Counted from the stretch's first letter, positions 49,532-57,815 are shown. The stretch: 64,000 bases of DNA from Intestinimonas sp052065695 (GCF_052065695.1 NZ_JBQHTM010000002.1:1-64000); one strand, 5' to 3'. The notes: a model not told the origin generated them from the sequence alone. Numbers and translations: made by a program.

Positions 49532-50167
49532 TCAGAGGTCTTTGTGGAAAAAGATCCGTTTGGAGAGAAGATAGGAGGGGATTAGCGCCAGCAGGCCCAC
49601 CACCGGCAGCACAAAGAGGGGGAGGCGCAGCGCAGAGAGGGAGAGGCCCATCTCCTTGAGGCCGGTGAGTCCGCCGAAGATGACGCCCACCCCAACCCCC
49701 AGGACCAGGATCAGGTAGAGCCGCGCCTTCTGGGAGCCAAACTTGAAGAGGAGGGGGAGGAGGATGGCGTTCATGAAGCAGCCGTAGGCGGTGGGGAGGA
49801 GGCCGCTGAGGAGGAGGTCCACCCGTTCCTGGCCCTGTGCGCCGGAGACCAGAGCTACGATCAGTTGGAGGAGGAGGGAAAATACCAGGGAGCCGGCACA
49901 GACCAGAACGGTGAAGAGATAGCGGGCCTTCACCACTCCTGCCCGGCCGGAGGGGAGAGCGGCAGCGTATTTGTCCCACCGGGCCTGCTCGTCGTAGGCG
50001 AAGAGGTTTACCGGGATCATGATGCACATGATCGATACATAGGTGACGAAGAAGGAGATGTCGTAGATGCCGAAGGCGGTGAGGGCGGCAAAGACGGCCG
50101 CCACCGCCACATAGCTTTTAAACATGCTGAGTGAGAGATAGAGGTCTTTTTTCACAAGGCCTGTCAT
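49532..50167 (-). CDS. ABC-2 type transporter permease
   Basis: A 211-residue membrane protein with six hydrophobic segments starting MTGLVKKDLYLSLSMFKSYVAVAAVFAALTAFG. It is typical of ABC-2 permeases paired with a stand-alone ATPase under YtrA-type GntR control. ATG at 50,167 overlaps the ATPase gene stop (ATGA). The substrate is unknown; systems of this layout often respond to cell-wall stress, which is inference. Confidence 0.85.
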   Translation of the reverse strand: MTGLVKKDLYLSLSMFKSYVAVAAVFAALTAFGIYDISFFVTYVSIMCIMIPVNLFAYDEQARWDKYAAALPSGRAGVVKARYLFTVLVCAGSLVFSLLLQLIVALVSGAQGQERVDLLLSGLLPTAYGCFMNAILLPLLFKFGSQKARLYLILVLGVGVGVIFGGLTGLKEMGLSLSALRLPLFVLPVVGLLALIPSYLLSKRIFFHKDL

Positions 50168-51021
50168 GCCTCGTCCCCCCTTACCGTAAATACCATGATG
50201 TCCTCCAGGGTCACCGGGTCCACCGTCAGCTCCGGATACCGCCGCCGGAAGGCCTGCCGGTCCTTCACCAGGGCTTCGCAGCCGAACTGGCTCACCCGGG
50301 TGCCCTCCAGCAGGGCGGGGTCCACCGCCGCCAGGTCGGCGCGGGAACATACCAGCCGCCCGTAGCGGTCCAGCAGCTCATCCTTGGCCCCCTGGAGGAC
50401 CGCCCGGCCCCTATGGAGGTAGGTCACATAGTCCGCCGCCTTCTCCAGGTCGCTGGTGATGTGGCTGGAGAGGAGAATGGCGTGGTCCTCGTCCTGGATG
50501 AAGGCGAGGAACTCGTCCAGAAGCTCGTTGCGGACCACCGGGTCCAGCCCGGCGGTGGCCTCATCCAGGATGAGGAGCCGGGGGTGGTGGGCCAGGGCGG
50601 AGGCGATGGCGAGCTTCATCTTCATGCCTTTGGAGAATTCCTTGATCTTCTTGTTCCGGGGCAGCTGGAACCGGTCCAGGTAGGCGTCAAAGAGGGGGGC
50701 GTCCCAGTTCCGGTAGGTCCCGGCCAGGATCTTTCCTACCTGGGGCGCCTTCAGCGGGTCGTGGAAGGCGCTCTCGTCCAGGACGATGCCGATGTCCTCC
50801 CGGAAGTCGCTGCCCTCAGTCACCTCCCGGCCCAGCACCTGCACCGACCCGCTGTCCCGGTGAATGAGCCCCAGAATGGCCTTGATGGTGGTGGTCTTGC
50901 CGGCGCCGTTTTCGCCGATGAGGCCGAGAATGGTGCCGCCGGGCAGGGTCAGATCTACGTGGTCCAGGCAAAAGTCGCCGTAGTTTTTGCACAGGCCCTG
51001 TACTTCGATGAGATTGGCCAT
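50164..51021 (-). CDS. ABC transporter ATP-binding protein
   Basis: A 285-residue ATPase with Walker A GENGAGKTT, signature FSKGMKMKLAIASALAHHPRLLILDEATAGLDPV (C-loop degenerate as FSKGM, Walker B LLILDE), and H-loop LLSSHI. The ATG at 51,021 has GGAGACGAG upstream and starts 1 nt after the GntR stop. An ATG at 51,036 would overlap the GntR gene. It energises the adjacent ABC-2 permease. Confidence 0.93.
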   Translation of the reverse strand: MANLIEVQGLCKNYGDFCLDHVDLTLPGGTILGLIGENGAGKTTTIKAILGLIHRDSGSVQVLGREVTEGSDFREDIGIVLDESAFHDPLKAPQVGKILAGTYRNWDAPLFDAYLDRFQLPRNKKIKEFSKGMKMKLAIASALAHHPRLLILDEATAGLDPVVRNELLDEFLAFIQDEDHAILLSSHITSDLEKAADYVTYLHRGRAVLQGAKDELLDRYGRLVCSRADLAAVDPALLEGTRVSQFGCEALVKDRQAFRRRYPELTVDPVTLEDIMVFTVRGDEA

Positions 51022-51022
51022 A

Positions 51023-51397
51023 TCACTCGTCTCCATATAGAATGTTCAGCGCCCCGGTGAGTTCCTCCAGGGAGATACCGCCGCCCTTGGCGATGTCCAC
51101 AGCCTGGGAGAGGTGCTCCTCCACCCGGCGGAGGCAGTCCTCACGGACCAGTTCCAGATCCCTGGGGGCCACGAAGCAGCCCTTGCCGGGCACCGTGGTG
51201 AGGAAGCCCTCACGCTCCAGCTCCTCGTAGGCCCGCTTGGTGGTGATGACCGAGATACGCAGTTCCTTGGCCAGCAGCCGCATGGAGGGGAGGGCCTCCC
51301 CCTCCTTCAGCTCTCCCCGCAGAATGAGGCCCTTCATCTGCTGGGTGATCTGCTCGTAGATGGGCACGCCGGCACTGTTGCTGATGATGATGTCCAT
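51023..51397 (-). CDS. GntR-family regulator (YtrA type)
   Basis: A 124-residue regulator with the GntR winged helix (PIYEQITQQMKGLILRGELKEGEALPSMRLLAKELRISVITTKRAYEELEREGFLTTVPGKGCFVA) and a short YtrA-type C-terminal dimer helix. It heads the ABC operon and almost certainly binds the palindrome over its own promoter. Confidence 0.92.
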   Translation of the reverse strand: MDIIISNSAGVPIYEQITQQMKGLILRGELKEGEALPSMRLLAKELRISVITTKRAYEELEREGFLTTVPGKGCFVAPRDLELVREDCLRRVEEHLSQAVDIAKGGGISLEELTGALNILYGDE

Positions 51398-51414
51398 GGT
51401 TCACCTCGAGATGG

Positions 51415-51445
51415 TATACTGTATATATTCAGCATATACAGTATA
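51415..51445 (-). promoter_or_regulatory. Operator palindrome of the GntR-ABC operon
   Basis: A 31-bp region with inverted repeat TATACTGTATAT / ATATACAGTATA overlaps the -10 of the operon promoter. This matches the usual layout for autorepression by YtrA-type GntR proteins. Confidence 0.8.
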
Positions 51446-51469
51446 GACACAGTGGCGCCAATTTGTCAA
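51440..51469 (-). promoter_or_regulatory. Promoter of the GntR-ABC operon
   Basis: On the minus strand: TTGACA (51,464-51,469), 18-bp spacer, TATACT (51,440-51,445). The -10 lies in the right end of the operator. Confidence 0.75.
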
Positions 51470-51477
51470 GGGGAAAA

Positions 51478-51513
51478 AGAAAAAAAGACCGGACCCAGAT
51501 GGGTCCGGTCTTT
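51478..51513 (-). terminator. Terminator of gap
   Basis: A 13-bp stem (AAAGACCGGACCC and complement) with a four-base loop, followed on the minus strand by a run of T. It ends the GAPDH transcript. Confidence 0.88.
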
Positions 51514-51539
51514 GGGCAACGTAATAGGAGAAAGGGAAA

Positions 51540-52553
51540 TTACTTGTGGTCCACGCCGTACATATAGGTGATGAGGTCGACCACCTTGTTGGAGTAACCC
51601 CACTCGTTGTCGTACCAGGACACGACCTTCACGAAGGTATCGGTGAGGGCGATGCCGGCCTTGGCGTCGAAGATGGAGGTGTGGGGATCGCTGATGAAGT
51701 CGGAGGAGACCACGTCCTCGTCGGTGTAGCCCAGCACGCCGGCCAGCTCACCCTCGGAGGCCTCCTTCATGGCGGCGCAGATCTCGTCGTACTTGGCGGG
51801 CTTGGCCAGGTTGACGGTCAGGTCGACCACGGAGACGTCCAGAGTGGGGACACGCATGGACATGCCGGTCAGCTTGCCGTTGAGCTCGGGGATGACCTTG
51901 CCCACGGCCTTGGCGGCGCCGGTGGAGGAGGGGATGATGTTGTAGGTAGCCGCACGGCCGCCGCGCCAGTCCTTCTTGGAGGGGCCGTCAACGGTCTTCT
52001 GGGTGGCGGTGACGGAGTGGACAGTGGTCATCAGGCCGTCGGTGATGCCGAACTTGTCGTTGAGGACCTTGGCGATGGGGGCCAGGCAGTTGGTGGTGCA
52101 GGAGGCGTTGGACACGAAGGTCATGTCGGAGGTGTACTTGTCCAGGTTCACGCCGCAGACGAACATGGGGGTGTCGTCCTTGGAGGGGGCGGACATGACG
52201 ACCTTCTTGGCGCCGGCGTCGATGTGGCCCTGAGCCTTCTCCTTGGTCAGGAACAGGCCGGTGGACTCCACCACGTACTCAGCGCCGATCTCGCCCCAGG
52301 GAATCTCGGAGGGGTTCATCTTGGCGTACACCATGACCTTGTGGCCGTTGACGGTGATGGAGTTCTCATCGTACTCGATGGTGCCGTTGAAGCGGCCGTG
52401 GATGGTGTCGTAGCGGAGCATATAGGCCATATAGTCGGGGGTCATGCCGGGGTCGTTGATACCCACGAACTCCACGTCGGGGCGGGTCAGGCCGGCGCGG
52501 AACACCAGGCGGCCGATTCTGCCGAAGCCATTGATGCCGATTTTGATGCTCAT
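51540..52553 (-). CDS. gap: Glyceraldehyde-3-phosphate dehydrogenase, type I
   Basis: The glycolytic enzyme that oxidises glyceraldehyde-3-phosphate with NAD+ and phosphate. The 337 residues have the Rossmann start IGINGFGRIGRLVFRAG, the active site SNASCTTNCLAP (nucleophile Cys) and WYDNEWGYSNKVVDLI near the end. It stands alone, with its own promoter and terminator. ATAAGGAGAG lies upstream. Confidence 0.98.
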   Translation of the reverse strand: MSIKIGINGFGRIGRLVFRAGLTRPDVEFVGINDPGMTPDYMAYMLRYDTIHGRFNGTIEYDENSITVNGHKVMVYAKMNPSEIPWGEIGAEYVVESTGLFLTKEKAQGHIDAGAKKVVMSAPSKDDTPMFVCGVNLDKYTSDMTFVSNASCTTNCLAPIAKVLNDKFGITDGLMTTVHSVTATQKTVDGPSKKDWRGGRAATYNIIPSSTGAAKAVGKVIPELNGKLTGMSMRVPTLDVSVVDLTVNLAKPAKYDEICAAMKEASEGELAGVLGYTDEDVVSSDFISDPHTSIFDAKAGIALTDTFVKVVSWYDNEWGYSNKVVDLITYMYGVDHK

Positions 52554-52604
52554 AGCTGCATTCTCTCCTTATAAAATATTGACGGGTCCCTTCTTTGCGG
52601 GTCC

Positions 52605-52633
52605 ATTATAATGCAGCTGACGAATTTTATCAA
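52605..52633 (-). promoter_or_regulatory. Promoter of gap
   Basis: On the minus strand: TTGATA, 17-bp spacer, perfect TATAAT, about 52 nt before the gene. Confidence 0.8.
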
Positions 52634-52716
52634 GAGGTATTTTTAAAGAAATTTCATTCACTTTCGTTTGTAAGAAAAAACGGCAAATTTTTTTCGACAA
52701 AATTCGACATTTCGCC

Positions 52717-52745
52717 TTGTAGGGAGGCCCAGAATTTGGTACACT
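52717..52745 (+). promoter_or_regulatory. Promoter of the histidine kinase-like gene
   Basis: TTGTAG (52,717-52,722), 17-bp spacer, TACACT (52,740-52,745), 80 nt before the coding start. Confidence 0.6.
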
Positions 52746-52824
52746 GAAAAAAACGTACCTTTCCCATGACCGGCGCAGACTAAGCAAATGAAGCGTGCCG
52801 GGCGGGCGGAAATAAGGGCGGACC

Positions 52825-53919
52825 GTGGTGTCCGGCGAGGAGGTATGGGGCGATTTGAGCGGCGAGGATTGGAACCAAACGCTCTTTGACGGCTTTCCGG
52901 AGCCGGTGCTGCTGCTGCGGGAGGGCAAGGTGGCCTATTGCAACCGGGCGGCGGCGGGGCGGTTTCCCGGGCTACGGCCGGGAGATGAGGTCCCCGGGGG
53001 ACTGAAATCCCTTCTGGAAGAGGCCTGTCCGCCGGCGGCGGCGGCCGGTGAGGTGGACGGCTGGCCCTGTACCGCCTCCCTGCAGGCGGTGGGCGGGGGC
53101 ACGCTGGTGGTGCTGCGGTCCAGAGAGGGGAGTGCCAGTCAGCCCGGACTGGAGCGGCTTTCCCTCCAGCTCCGGCGGGAGACCGCCACCCTGTCCGCCG
53201 CCCTCCAGCGGCTGGACCCCACCGAAGAGGTCCCGGATGAGGAAAAGGTAAAACGGTATCTGGCGGCGGCCAATCAGGGCCTCTACCGCATCATCCGGCT
53301 GGCCGATCACCTGTCGCTCGCCGGTGGAGAGGCGGAACATTGGCAGCCTGGAGGGATGGATCTGGCCGGACTGTGCCGGGAGACGGCGGAGGAGGTGAAG
53401 AGTGTCTGCCGCATGGGCGGGTATGACTTCACCTGGTCCCTGGAGACCTCCGGTCTGATCACCGTGGGCGACGACAGGCTGCTGCGGCGGATGCTGCTGT
53501 GTCTGGTGTCCAACGCCATGAAGGCGGCGGGCCGGAAGGGAAAGCTGGGGCTGAAGCTGTCCGTCCGGGGCCACCGGGCGGTGGTGACGGTGTGGAATAC
53601 CGGCCGGGCCCTGGGGGAGCAGGACGTGGCCCGGATGTTCGGCGGGGATCTGGCGGTCGTCCCCACGGACCCCAGGCAGGGGCTCGGTCTGGGTCTGGAG
53701 GTGGTCCGCCGGACGGCGGTCCTCCACGGGGGTACCGTGCTGGCTGAGAGCCGGGAGGGCGTCACCCGGTGCGTGGTCTCCCTGCCCATCCGCAAACCGG
53801 AGCAGGGAGAGAGGCTTCGCACCCCAAAGGTGGATTACAGCGGCGGCTTCCTGCCGGTGTTGGTGGAGCTCTCCGACGTGCTGCCGCCGGAGCTCTACAA
53901 TTTTGAGGATCTGCAATAG
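52825..53919 (+). CDS. PAS/HATPase histidine kinase-like protein without an obvious phospho-acceptor His
   Basis: A 364-residue soluble protein. The N-terminal ~95 residues resemble a PAS sensor (LFDGFPEPVLLLREGKVAYCNRAAAGRFPG). A helical linker is followed by a HATPase domain with N-box LLCLVSNAMKAAG, G-box QGLGLGLEVVRRTAVLHGG and a C-terminal sheet. The DHp helix (LSLQLRRETATLSAALQRL) lacks the HE(L/I)R(T/N)P motif. No response regulator is adjacent. The start is uncertain: GTG at 52,825 or a TTG near 52,855 behind GAGGAGG. Confidence 0.7.
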   Translation: MVSGEEVWGDLSGEDWNQTLFDGFPEPVLLLREGKVAYCNRAAAGRFPGLRPGDEVPGGLKSLLEEACPPAAAAGEVDGWPCTASLQAVGGGTLVVLRSREGSASQPGLERLSLQLRRETATLSAALQRLDPTEEVPDEEKVKRYLAAANQGLYRIIRLADHLSLAGGEAEHWQPGGMDLAGLCRETAEEVKSVCRMGGYDFTWSLETSGLITVGDDRLLRRMLLCLVSNAMKAAGRKGKLGLKLSVRGHRAVVTVWNTGRALGEQDVARMFGGDLAVVPTDPRQGLGLGLEVVRRTAVLHGGTVLAESREGVTRCVVSLPIRKPEQGERLRTPKVDYSGGFLPVLVELSDVLPPELYNFEDLQ

Positions 53920-53981
53920 CACAGCGTCTAAACGGGCGGGGCCAATCCCCGCCCGTTTGCTTTTGCGGCGGCGCTGCGGCA

Positions 53982-54203
53982 GACGGCCGGTGGTCCCCAG
54001 CCCCCGGGCACCGGCGGCGTTACGGAATAAGCCGCCGGTGCAAGCAGCGCGGCGATAGAACAGCCCCGGGGGGTACATCCAATAGGGGGGCCGCAGCCCC
54101 CCTGTGTTGGCCGTTTCAAGGGGGAGAGTCCAGAGAGGGGGGAAATCGGAATCCCCCCTCTCTGGGGTGTCTTTGGTTCCTTTCTGCACAAGCAGAAAGG
54201 AAC
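53982..54203. repeat. Hairpin-rich repeat, left copy
   Basis: This copy reads GTTACGGAATAAG, ...GATAGAACAGC..., a 39-nt core (54,068-54,106), a GAGAGGGGGG/CCCCCCTCTC hairpin (54,131-54,164), and a CCTTTCTG...CAGAAAGG hairpin (54,179-54,200). The same order occurs in reverse complement at 54,298-54,528. It is not coding on either strand. Confidence 0.8.
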
Positions 54204-54297
54204 GCCCCCGGCAGGGAGGACAACAATGCAGACAGAAATTACTTTGATTAAAAGAAAATCGTTTCGTTACCATCTCCGATGGAGAACGGCCTCCGGC

Positions 54298-54528
54298 GGG
54301 CCCCTTTCTGAATGACCAGAAAGGGGCGAAAGAGTCAGTCAAGGAGGGGGATTTCGATTTCCCCCTCCTTGACAATCCACCCCTTAAAACGACCAAGCAC
54401 AGGGGGGCTGCGGCCCCCCTATTGGATGTACCCCCCGGAGCTCTTCTATCGCCCGGCTTCTTGCGTCCCGGGCTTACTCCGTAACGCCCGTGCCGCCGGG
54501 GGGGCAGGAGGACCACCGAGAGAGACGG
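54298..54528. repeat. Hairpin-rich repeat, right (inverted) copy
   Basis: The inverted copy of the element at 53,982-54,203. It contains CCCCTTTCTG/CAGAAAGGGG (54,301-54,326), a GGAGGGGGA/TCCCCCTCC hairpin (54,342-54,369), the 39-nt core (54,396-54,436), and CTTACTCCGTAAC. Between the copies lies ~95 nt of unrelated, less GC-rich sequence. No gene is visible in 53,920-54,563. Confidence 0.8.
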
Positions 54529-54563
54529 ACGGAAAACGGGAGCGGACATGTTGTCCACTCCCG

Positions 54564-54755
54564 CTATATGTTGCTCGCTTTTTCCGCCTTGAGTTTCTCT
54601 TTTTTCGGGCCGGATTCGATGTAGAGCGCCTCCGTGGTCAGTTGGGCGTGCATCAGGCGTTCCGCCGCCATGCCGTAGTTCTGCTTTCCCAGATCTTCCA
54701 GGGTATCCGTGATGGCGTTGAAGAGAATGGAATAGAGCTTTTGATAGTCAGACAT
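54564..54755 (-). CDS. Small conserved-looking protein of unknown function
   Basis: A 63-residue, mostly helical protein (starts MSDYQKLYSILFNAITDTLEDL) that I do not recognise. The ATG at 54,755 has AGGAGA 8 nt upstream. It is transcribed divergently from an XRE regulator, with overlapping promoters, so it may be under its control. Confidence 0.6.
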   Translation of the reverse strand: MSDYQKLYSILFNAITDTLEDLGKQNYGMAAERLMHAQLTTEALYIESGPKKEKLKAEKASNI

Positions 54756-54788
54756 AGACACATCTCCTCTCTATTATATCCAATAAAG

Positions 54789-54817
54789 AGTGTATACCCC
54801 TCGCGGGAAATTGTCAA
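54789..54817 (-). promoter_or_regulatory. Promoter of the small unknown gene
   Basis: On the minus strand: TTGACA, 17-bp spacer, TACACT. Its -35 overlaps the -35 of the divergent XRE promoter. Confidence 0.6.
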
Positions 54818-54839
54818 TTAGAATTATTACCTTTAGTAT
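54811..54839 (+). promoter_or_regulatory. Promoter of the XRE gene
   Basis: TTGTCA (54,811-54,816), 17-bp spacer, TAGTAT (54,834-54,839). It shares its -35 with the divergent promoter. Confidence 0.55.
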
Positions 54840-54856
54840 GTATATACTGAAATAAG

Positions 54857-55084
54857 GTGATAATTCTGAAACGACTAAAATTAAAATTAGACCGTTATTT
54901 GGAAGAGCGCCAAATGACGCGCTATGTGCTGGCCCAAAAGACGGGTATCAAATATCAAACCATTGATGGTTATTATAAAAACAGTGTTTTGCGCTACGAT
55001 GTTGACAATCTCTCCAAGATCATCACCGCCCTGGACTGCGGGGTGGAGGACCTCTTTGAGATCGTGGAGGAAGCCGACCTATAA
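54857..55084 (+). CDS. Small XRE-family (Cro/CI type) HTH regulator
   Basis: A 75-residue DNA-binding protein with the HTH YVLAQKTGIKYQTIDGYYKNSVLRYDVDNLSKIITALDCGVEDLFEIVEE, of the HTH_26 type often found in mobile or regulatory islands. The GTG at 54,857 is a likely start with a weak ribosome binding site (AATAAG). It probably represses one or both of the divergent promoters, which is inference. Confidence 0.8.
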   Translation: MIILKRLKLKLDRYLEERQMTRYVLAQKTGIKYQTIDGYYKNSVLRYDVDNLSKIITALDCGVEDLFEIVEEADL

Positions 55085-55089
55085 AGACA

Positions 55090-55126
55090 GAAAACTCCCC
55101 CGCGCCGTGGGCGCGGGGGAGTTTTT
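55090..55126. terminator. Bidirectional terminator of the XRE gene and serA
   Basis: A 15-bp stem AAACTCCCCCGCGCC with its complement, GTGG-type loop, flanked by A and T runs. It serves both strands. Confidence 0.9.
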
Positions 55127-55146
55127 GTGTGTTGTTCTGTTTTTGC

Positions 55147-56316
55147 TCAGTGTTTGAGGACCCGGACCCGGAGGACGCCATCCACGGCACGGATCTCGTC
55201 GGCTATGGCGTCGCCCACCCGCTGGCCCACGTCCACGATGGTGTAGGCGTAGTTGCCCTTGGACTTGTTGGTCAGGTTCTCCACGTTCACCCCGTCCTTG
55301 GCCAGGGTGTTGGTGATGGAGGCCAGCATGTTGGGGATGTTCCGGTGGATGATGCACAGCCGGGTCTCGCCGGACCAGTCCTGCTCCAGAGTGGGCAGAT
55401 TCACGGAGTTGCGGATGTTGCCCGTCTCCAGGTAGTCCCGGAGCTGCTGGGCGGCCATGAGGGCACAGTTCTCCTCGCTCTCCGGGGTGGAGGCGCCCAA
55501 GTGGGGGATGGGCACCACGTTCTTGGCGGCGGTGATGGTGTTGTCGGGGAAGTCGGTGACGTACCGGGCCACCTTACCGCTCTCCAGGGCGGCGATCATG
55601 TCCTCGTCGTTGACCAGGCCGCCACGGGCCAGGTTGATGACGCGCACGCCGGTCTTCATCTGGTCAAAGGCGGCAGCGTTGAGCATGCCCTTGGTGTCCG
55701 GGGTCTGGGGCACGTGGATGGTGATGTAGTCGCAGTTTTTGTAGATGGCGGTGAGGTCGGTGACATGGTGGACCATCCGGGACAGGGAGAGGGCAGCGTC
55801 CACGGAGAGGTAGGGGTCGTAGCCGTAGACCTCCATGCCCAGCTTGGTGGCGATGTTGGCCACCTGCACGCCGATGGCGCCCAGGCCGATGACGCCCAGG
55901 CTCTTGCCCGCGATCTCGGGCCCCACGAACTGGCTCTTGCCCTTCTCCACCACCTTGGCCACGTCCTCGCCGGCGGCCAGCTGGGCCTTGGTCCACTCGA
56001 TGCCGCCCACCACATCACGGGAGGAGAGCATCAGGGCGCAGATGACCAGCTCCTTCACGGCGTTGGCGTTGGCGCCGGGGGTGTTAAAGACCACGATGCC
56101 CGCCTCGGAACAGCGGTCGATGGGGATGTTGTTGGTGCCGGCGCCCGCCCGGGCGATGGCCCGCAGGGCGCTGGGGAAGGCGTACTCGTGCATGTCCGCG
56201 GAGCGGACCAGAATGCCGTCCTCGTTTTCCACGTTGTCGGAGACGGTAAACCGGGTGGCGTCCAGAACGGCCAGGCCGGTGGGAGAGATCTTGTTCATGG
56301 TTTTGATGCGAAACAT
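55147..56316 (-). CDS. serA: D-3-phosphoglycerate dehydrogenase
   Basis: Makes 3-phosphohydroxypyruvate, the first step of serine synthesis. The 389 residues have the NAD-binding block LGVIGLGAIGVQVANIATKLGMEVYGYDPY, the catalytic HLGASTPESEENCA (His) and a C-terminal ACT domain (about 315-389) for serine feedback. ATG at 56,316 has GGAGGG upstream. It follows serC on the same strand. Confidence 0.97.
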   Translation of the reverse strand: MFRIKTMNKISPTGLAVLDATRFTVSDNVENEDGILVRSADMHEYAFPSALRAIARAGAGTNNIPIDRCSEAGIVVFNTPGANANAVKELVICALMLSSRDVVGGIEWTKAQLAAGEDVAKVVEKGKSQFVGPEIAGKSLGVIGLGAIGVQVANIATKLGMEVYGYDPYLSVDAALSLSRMVHHVTDLTAIYKNCDYITIHVPQTPDTKGMLNAAAFDQMKTGVRVINLARGGLVNDEDMIAALESGKVARYVTDFPDNTITAAKNVVPIPHLGASTPESEENCALMAAQQLRDYLETGNIRNSVNLPTLEQDWSGETRLCIIHRNIPNMLASITNTLAKDGVNVENLTNKSKGNYAYTIVDVGQRVGDAIADEIRAVDGVLRVRVLKH

Positions 56317-56364
56317 GGTGGATTCCCTCCAATATTCAGTATTTGGAGCGGTCAAGGGACCGCT

Positions 56365-57450
56365 TCAGTTGTTCTTGTCAAAGGCCTTAATAAAATCACA
56401 CAATTTTTCCACGCCTTCCACAGGCATGGCGTTGTAGATGGAGGCTCTCATACCTCCCACGTTGCGGTGGCCCTTCAGGTTGGTGAAGCCGGCGGCGGTG
56501 GCCTCGGCGACGAACTTGGCGTCCAGCTCCTCGCTGGCCGAGCGGAAGGTCACGTTCATGTCGGAGCGGGAGTCCTTCTCCACGGCGCAGGTGAAGAGCT
56601 TGGAGTTGTCGATGACGTCATAGAGCATCTGGGCCTTGCCGTGCTTGATGGCCTCCATGCCTTCCACGCCGCCCTGTTCGTCCAGCCAGTCCAGCACCAG
56701 GCCCAGGATGTAGATGCACCAGCAGGGGGGAGTGTTGTACATGGAGTCCTTCTCGATCATGAGCTGATAGCCCAGCATCTTGGGGGTGTAGGGCAGCTCA
56801 TGGCCGGCCAGGTCCTCCCGGACGATGGCCACGGTGAGGCCGGCGGGGGCCATGTTCTTCTGGGCGCCGGCGAAGATGACGCCGTACTTACTCACGTCCA
56901 CCGGACGGGACAGGATGTCGGAGGACATATCGCACACCAGGGGCACGTCACCGGTGTCGGGGACGTACTGCCACTCGGTGCCGTAGATGGTGTTGTTGGC
57001 GCAGTAGTAGAAATAGGACGCCTCGGGGTCCAGCTTCAGCTGGCTCTGGGCGGGGATGTAGGTGTGGTTTTTGTCCTCGCTGGAGGCGGCCAGGTTGATG
57101 GTGCCGTACTTCTTGGCCTCCTTGTAGGCCAGGTTGGAGAAGTTGCCGGTGACGGCGTAGTCGGCCTTGCCCGTCTTGCCGATGAGGTTCAGGGGCACGG
57201 CGGAGAACTGGGTGGAGGCGCCGCCCTGGAGGAAGAGGACCTTGTAGCCCTCAGGGACCTTCAGCAGGCGGCGGAACTTGGCCTGGGTGTCGTCAAAGAT
57301 TTTTTGAAACACCTTTGAACGGTGGCTCATCTCCATGACTGACATACCGGAGCCCTGGTAGTTGGTGATCTCTGAGCCCGCCCGTTCCAGGACCTGGAGA
57401 GGGAGCATAGAGGGACCGGCGGAAAAGTTGTATACGCGGGCATTACTCAT
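56365..57450 (-). CDS. serC: Phosphoserine aminotransferase
   Basis: A PLP enzyme that converts 3-phosphohydroxypyruvate to phosphoserine, the second step of the pathway. The 361 residues contain RVYNFSAGPSMLPLQVLE, the PLP-lysine block FAGAQKNMAPAGLTVAI and HRNVGGMRASIYNAMP. ATG at 57,450 has AGGAGG 10 nt upstream. serC and serA form an operon for serine formation from glycolytic intermediates. Confidence 0.97.
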   Translation of the reverse strand: MSNARVYNFSAGPSMLPLQVLERAGSEITNYQGSGMSVMEMSHRSKVFQKIFDDTQAKFRRLLKVPEGYKVLFLQGGASTQFSAVPLNLIGKTGKADYAVTGNFSNLAYKEAKKYGTINLAASSEDKNHTYIPAQSQLKLDPEASYFYYCANNTIYGTEWQYVPDTGDVPLVCDMSSDILSRPVDVSKYGVIFAGAQKNMAPAGLTVAIVREDLAGHELPYTPKMLGYQLMIEKDSMYNTPPCWCIYILGLVLDWLDEQGGVEGMEAIKHGKAQMLYDVIDNSKLFTCAVEKDSRSDMNVTFRSASEELDAKFVAEATAAGFTNLKGHRNVGGMRASIYNAMPVEGVEKLCDFIKAFDKNN

Positions 57451-57550
57451 GGTTGACAAGCCTCCTATTTGTAATTTGGGGCGGTTTTGCCTGGGGCGCC
57501 CGCCCCACACCCAGTGCCGCGGCTTCAACCGCTTTACTGTGTTAAAGAAT

Positions 57551-57580
57551 ATTATATACCACATGAAAAACAAATGTCAA
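57551..57580 (-). promoter_or_regulatory. Promoter of serC-serA
   Basis: On the minus strand: TTGACA, 18-bp spacer, TATAAT. A near-perfect sigma-A promoter with a 100-nt leader. Confidence 0.8.
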
Positions 57581-57681
57581 TGATAGACAGACACAAAAAC
57601 GGCCGCCGGAAGCCGCCATCTTTGTATAATGCGCTCGTGCCGGAAAAAAGAACGGCCCCGGCGGAGGGGTGGAAAAAGCTG

Positions 57682-57710
57682 TTTCATCTGGCGGCGGGAT
57701 GTGATAGAAT
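57682..57710 (+). promoter_or_regulatory. Possible promoter of the HydS group
   Basis: TTTCAT, 17-bp spacer, TAGAAT, about 100 nt before the DRTGG gene. The -35 is weak. Confidence 0.4.
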
Positions 57711-57815
57711 AAACACAGTTAAGCAGCAAGCTCTGCCCGGTGTGACCAAGGGGAACGGTCCGCCGCCGCGGAGGCAGCCAGTGCGGCCCGCCGGGCCGAC
57801 GAAAGGGGAGCGCGT

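Noticed and set aside
49468..49659. Plus-strand small ORF starting inside the DUF3343 gene
   Set aside because: Translates the terminator hairpin; no independent ribosome binding site or conservation signal.
53982..54528. CRISPR array in the repeat region
   Set aside because: Only two copies, inverted, with internal hairpins and no regular short repeat-spacer pattern.
52972..54558. Minus-strand open frame running through the kinase-like gene and the inverted repeats
   Set aside because: Crosses non-coding repeats and a real plus-strand gene; arginine/proline-rich with no start signal.
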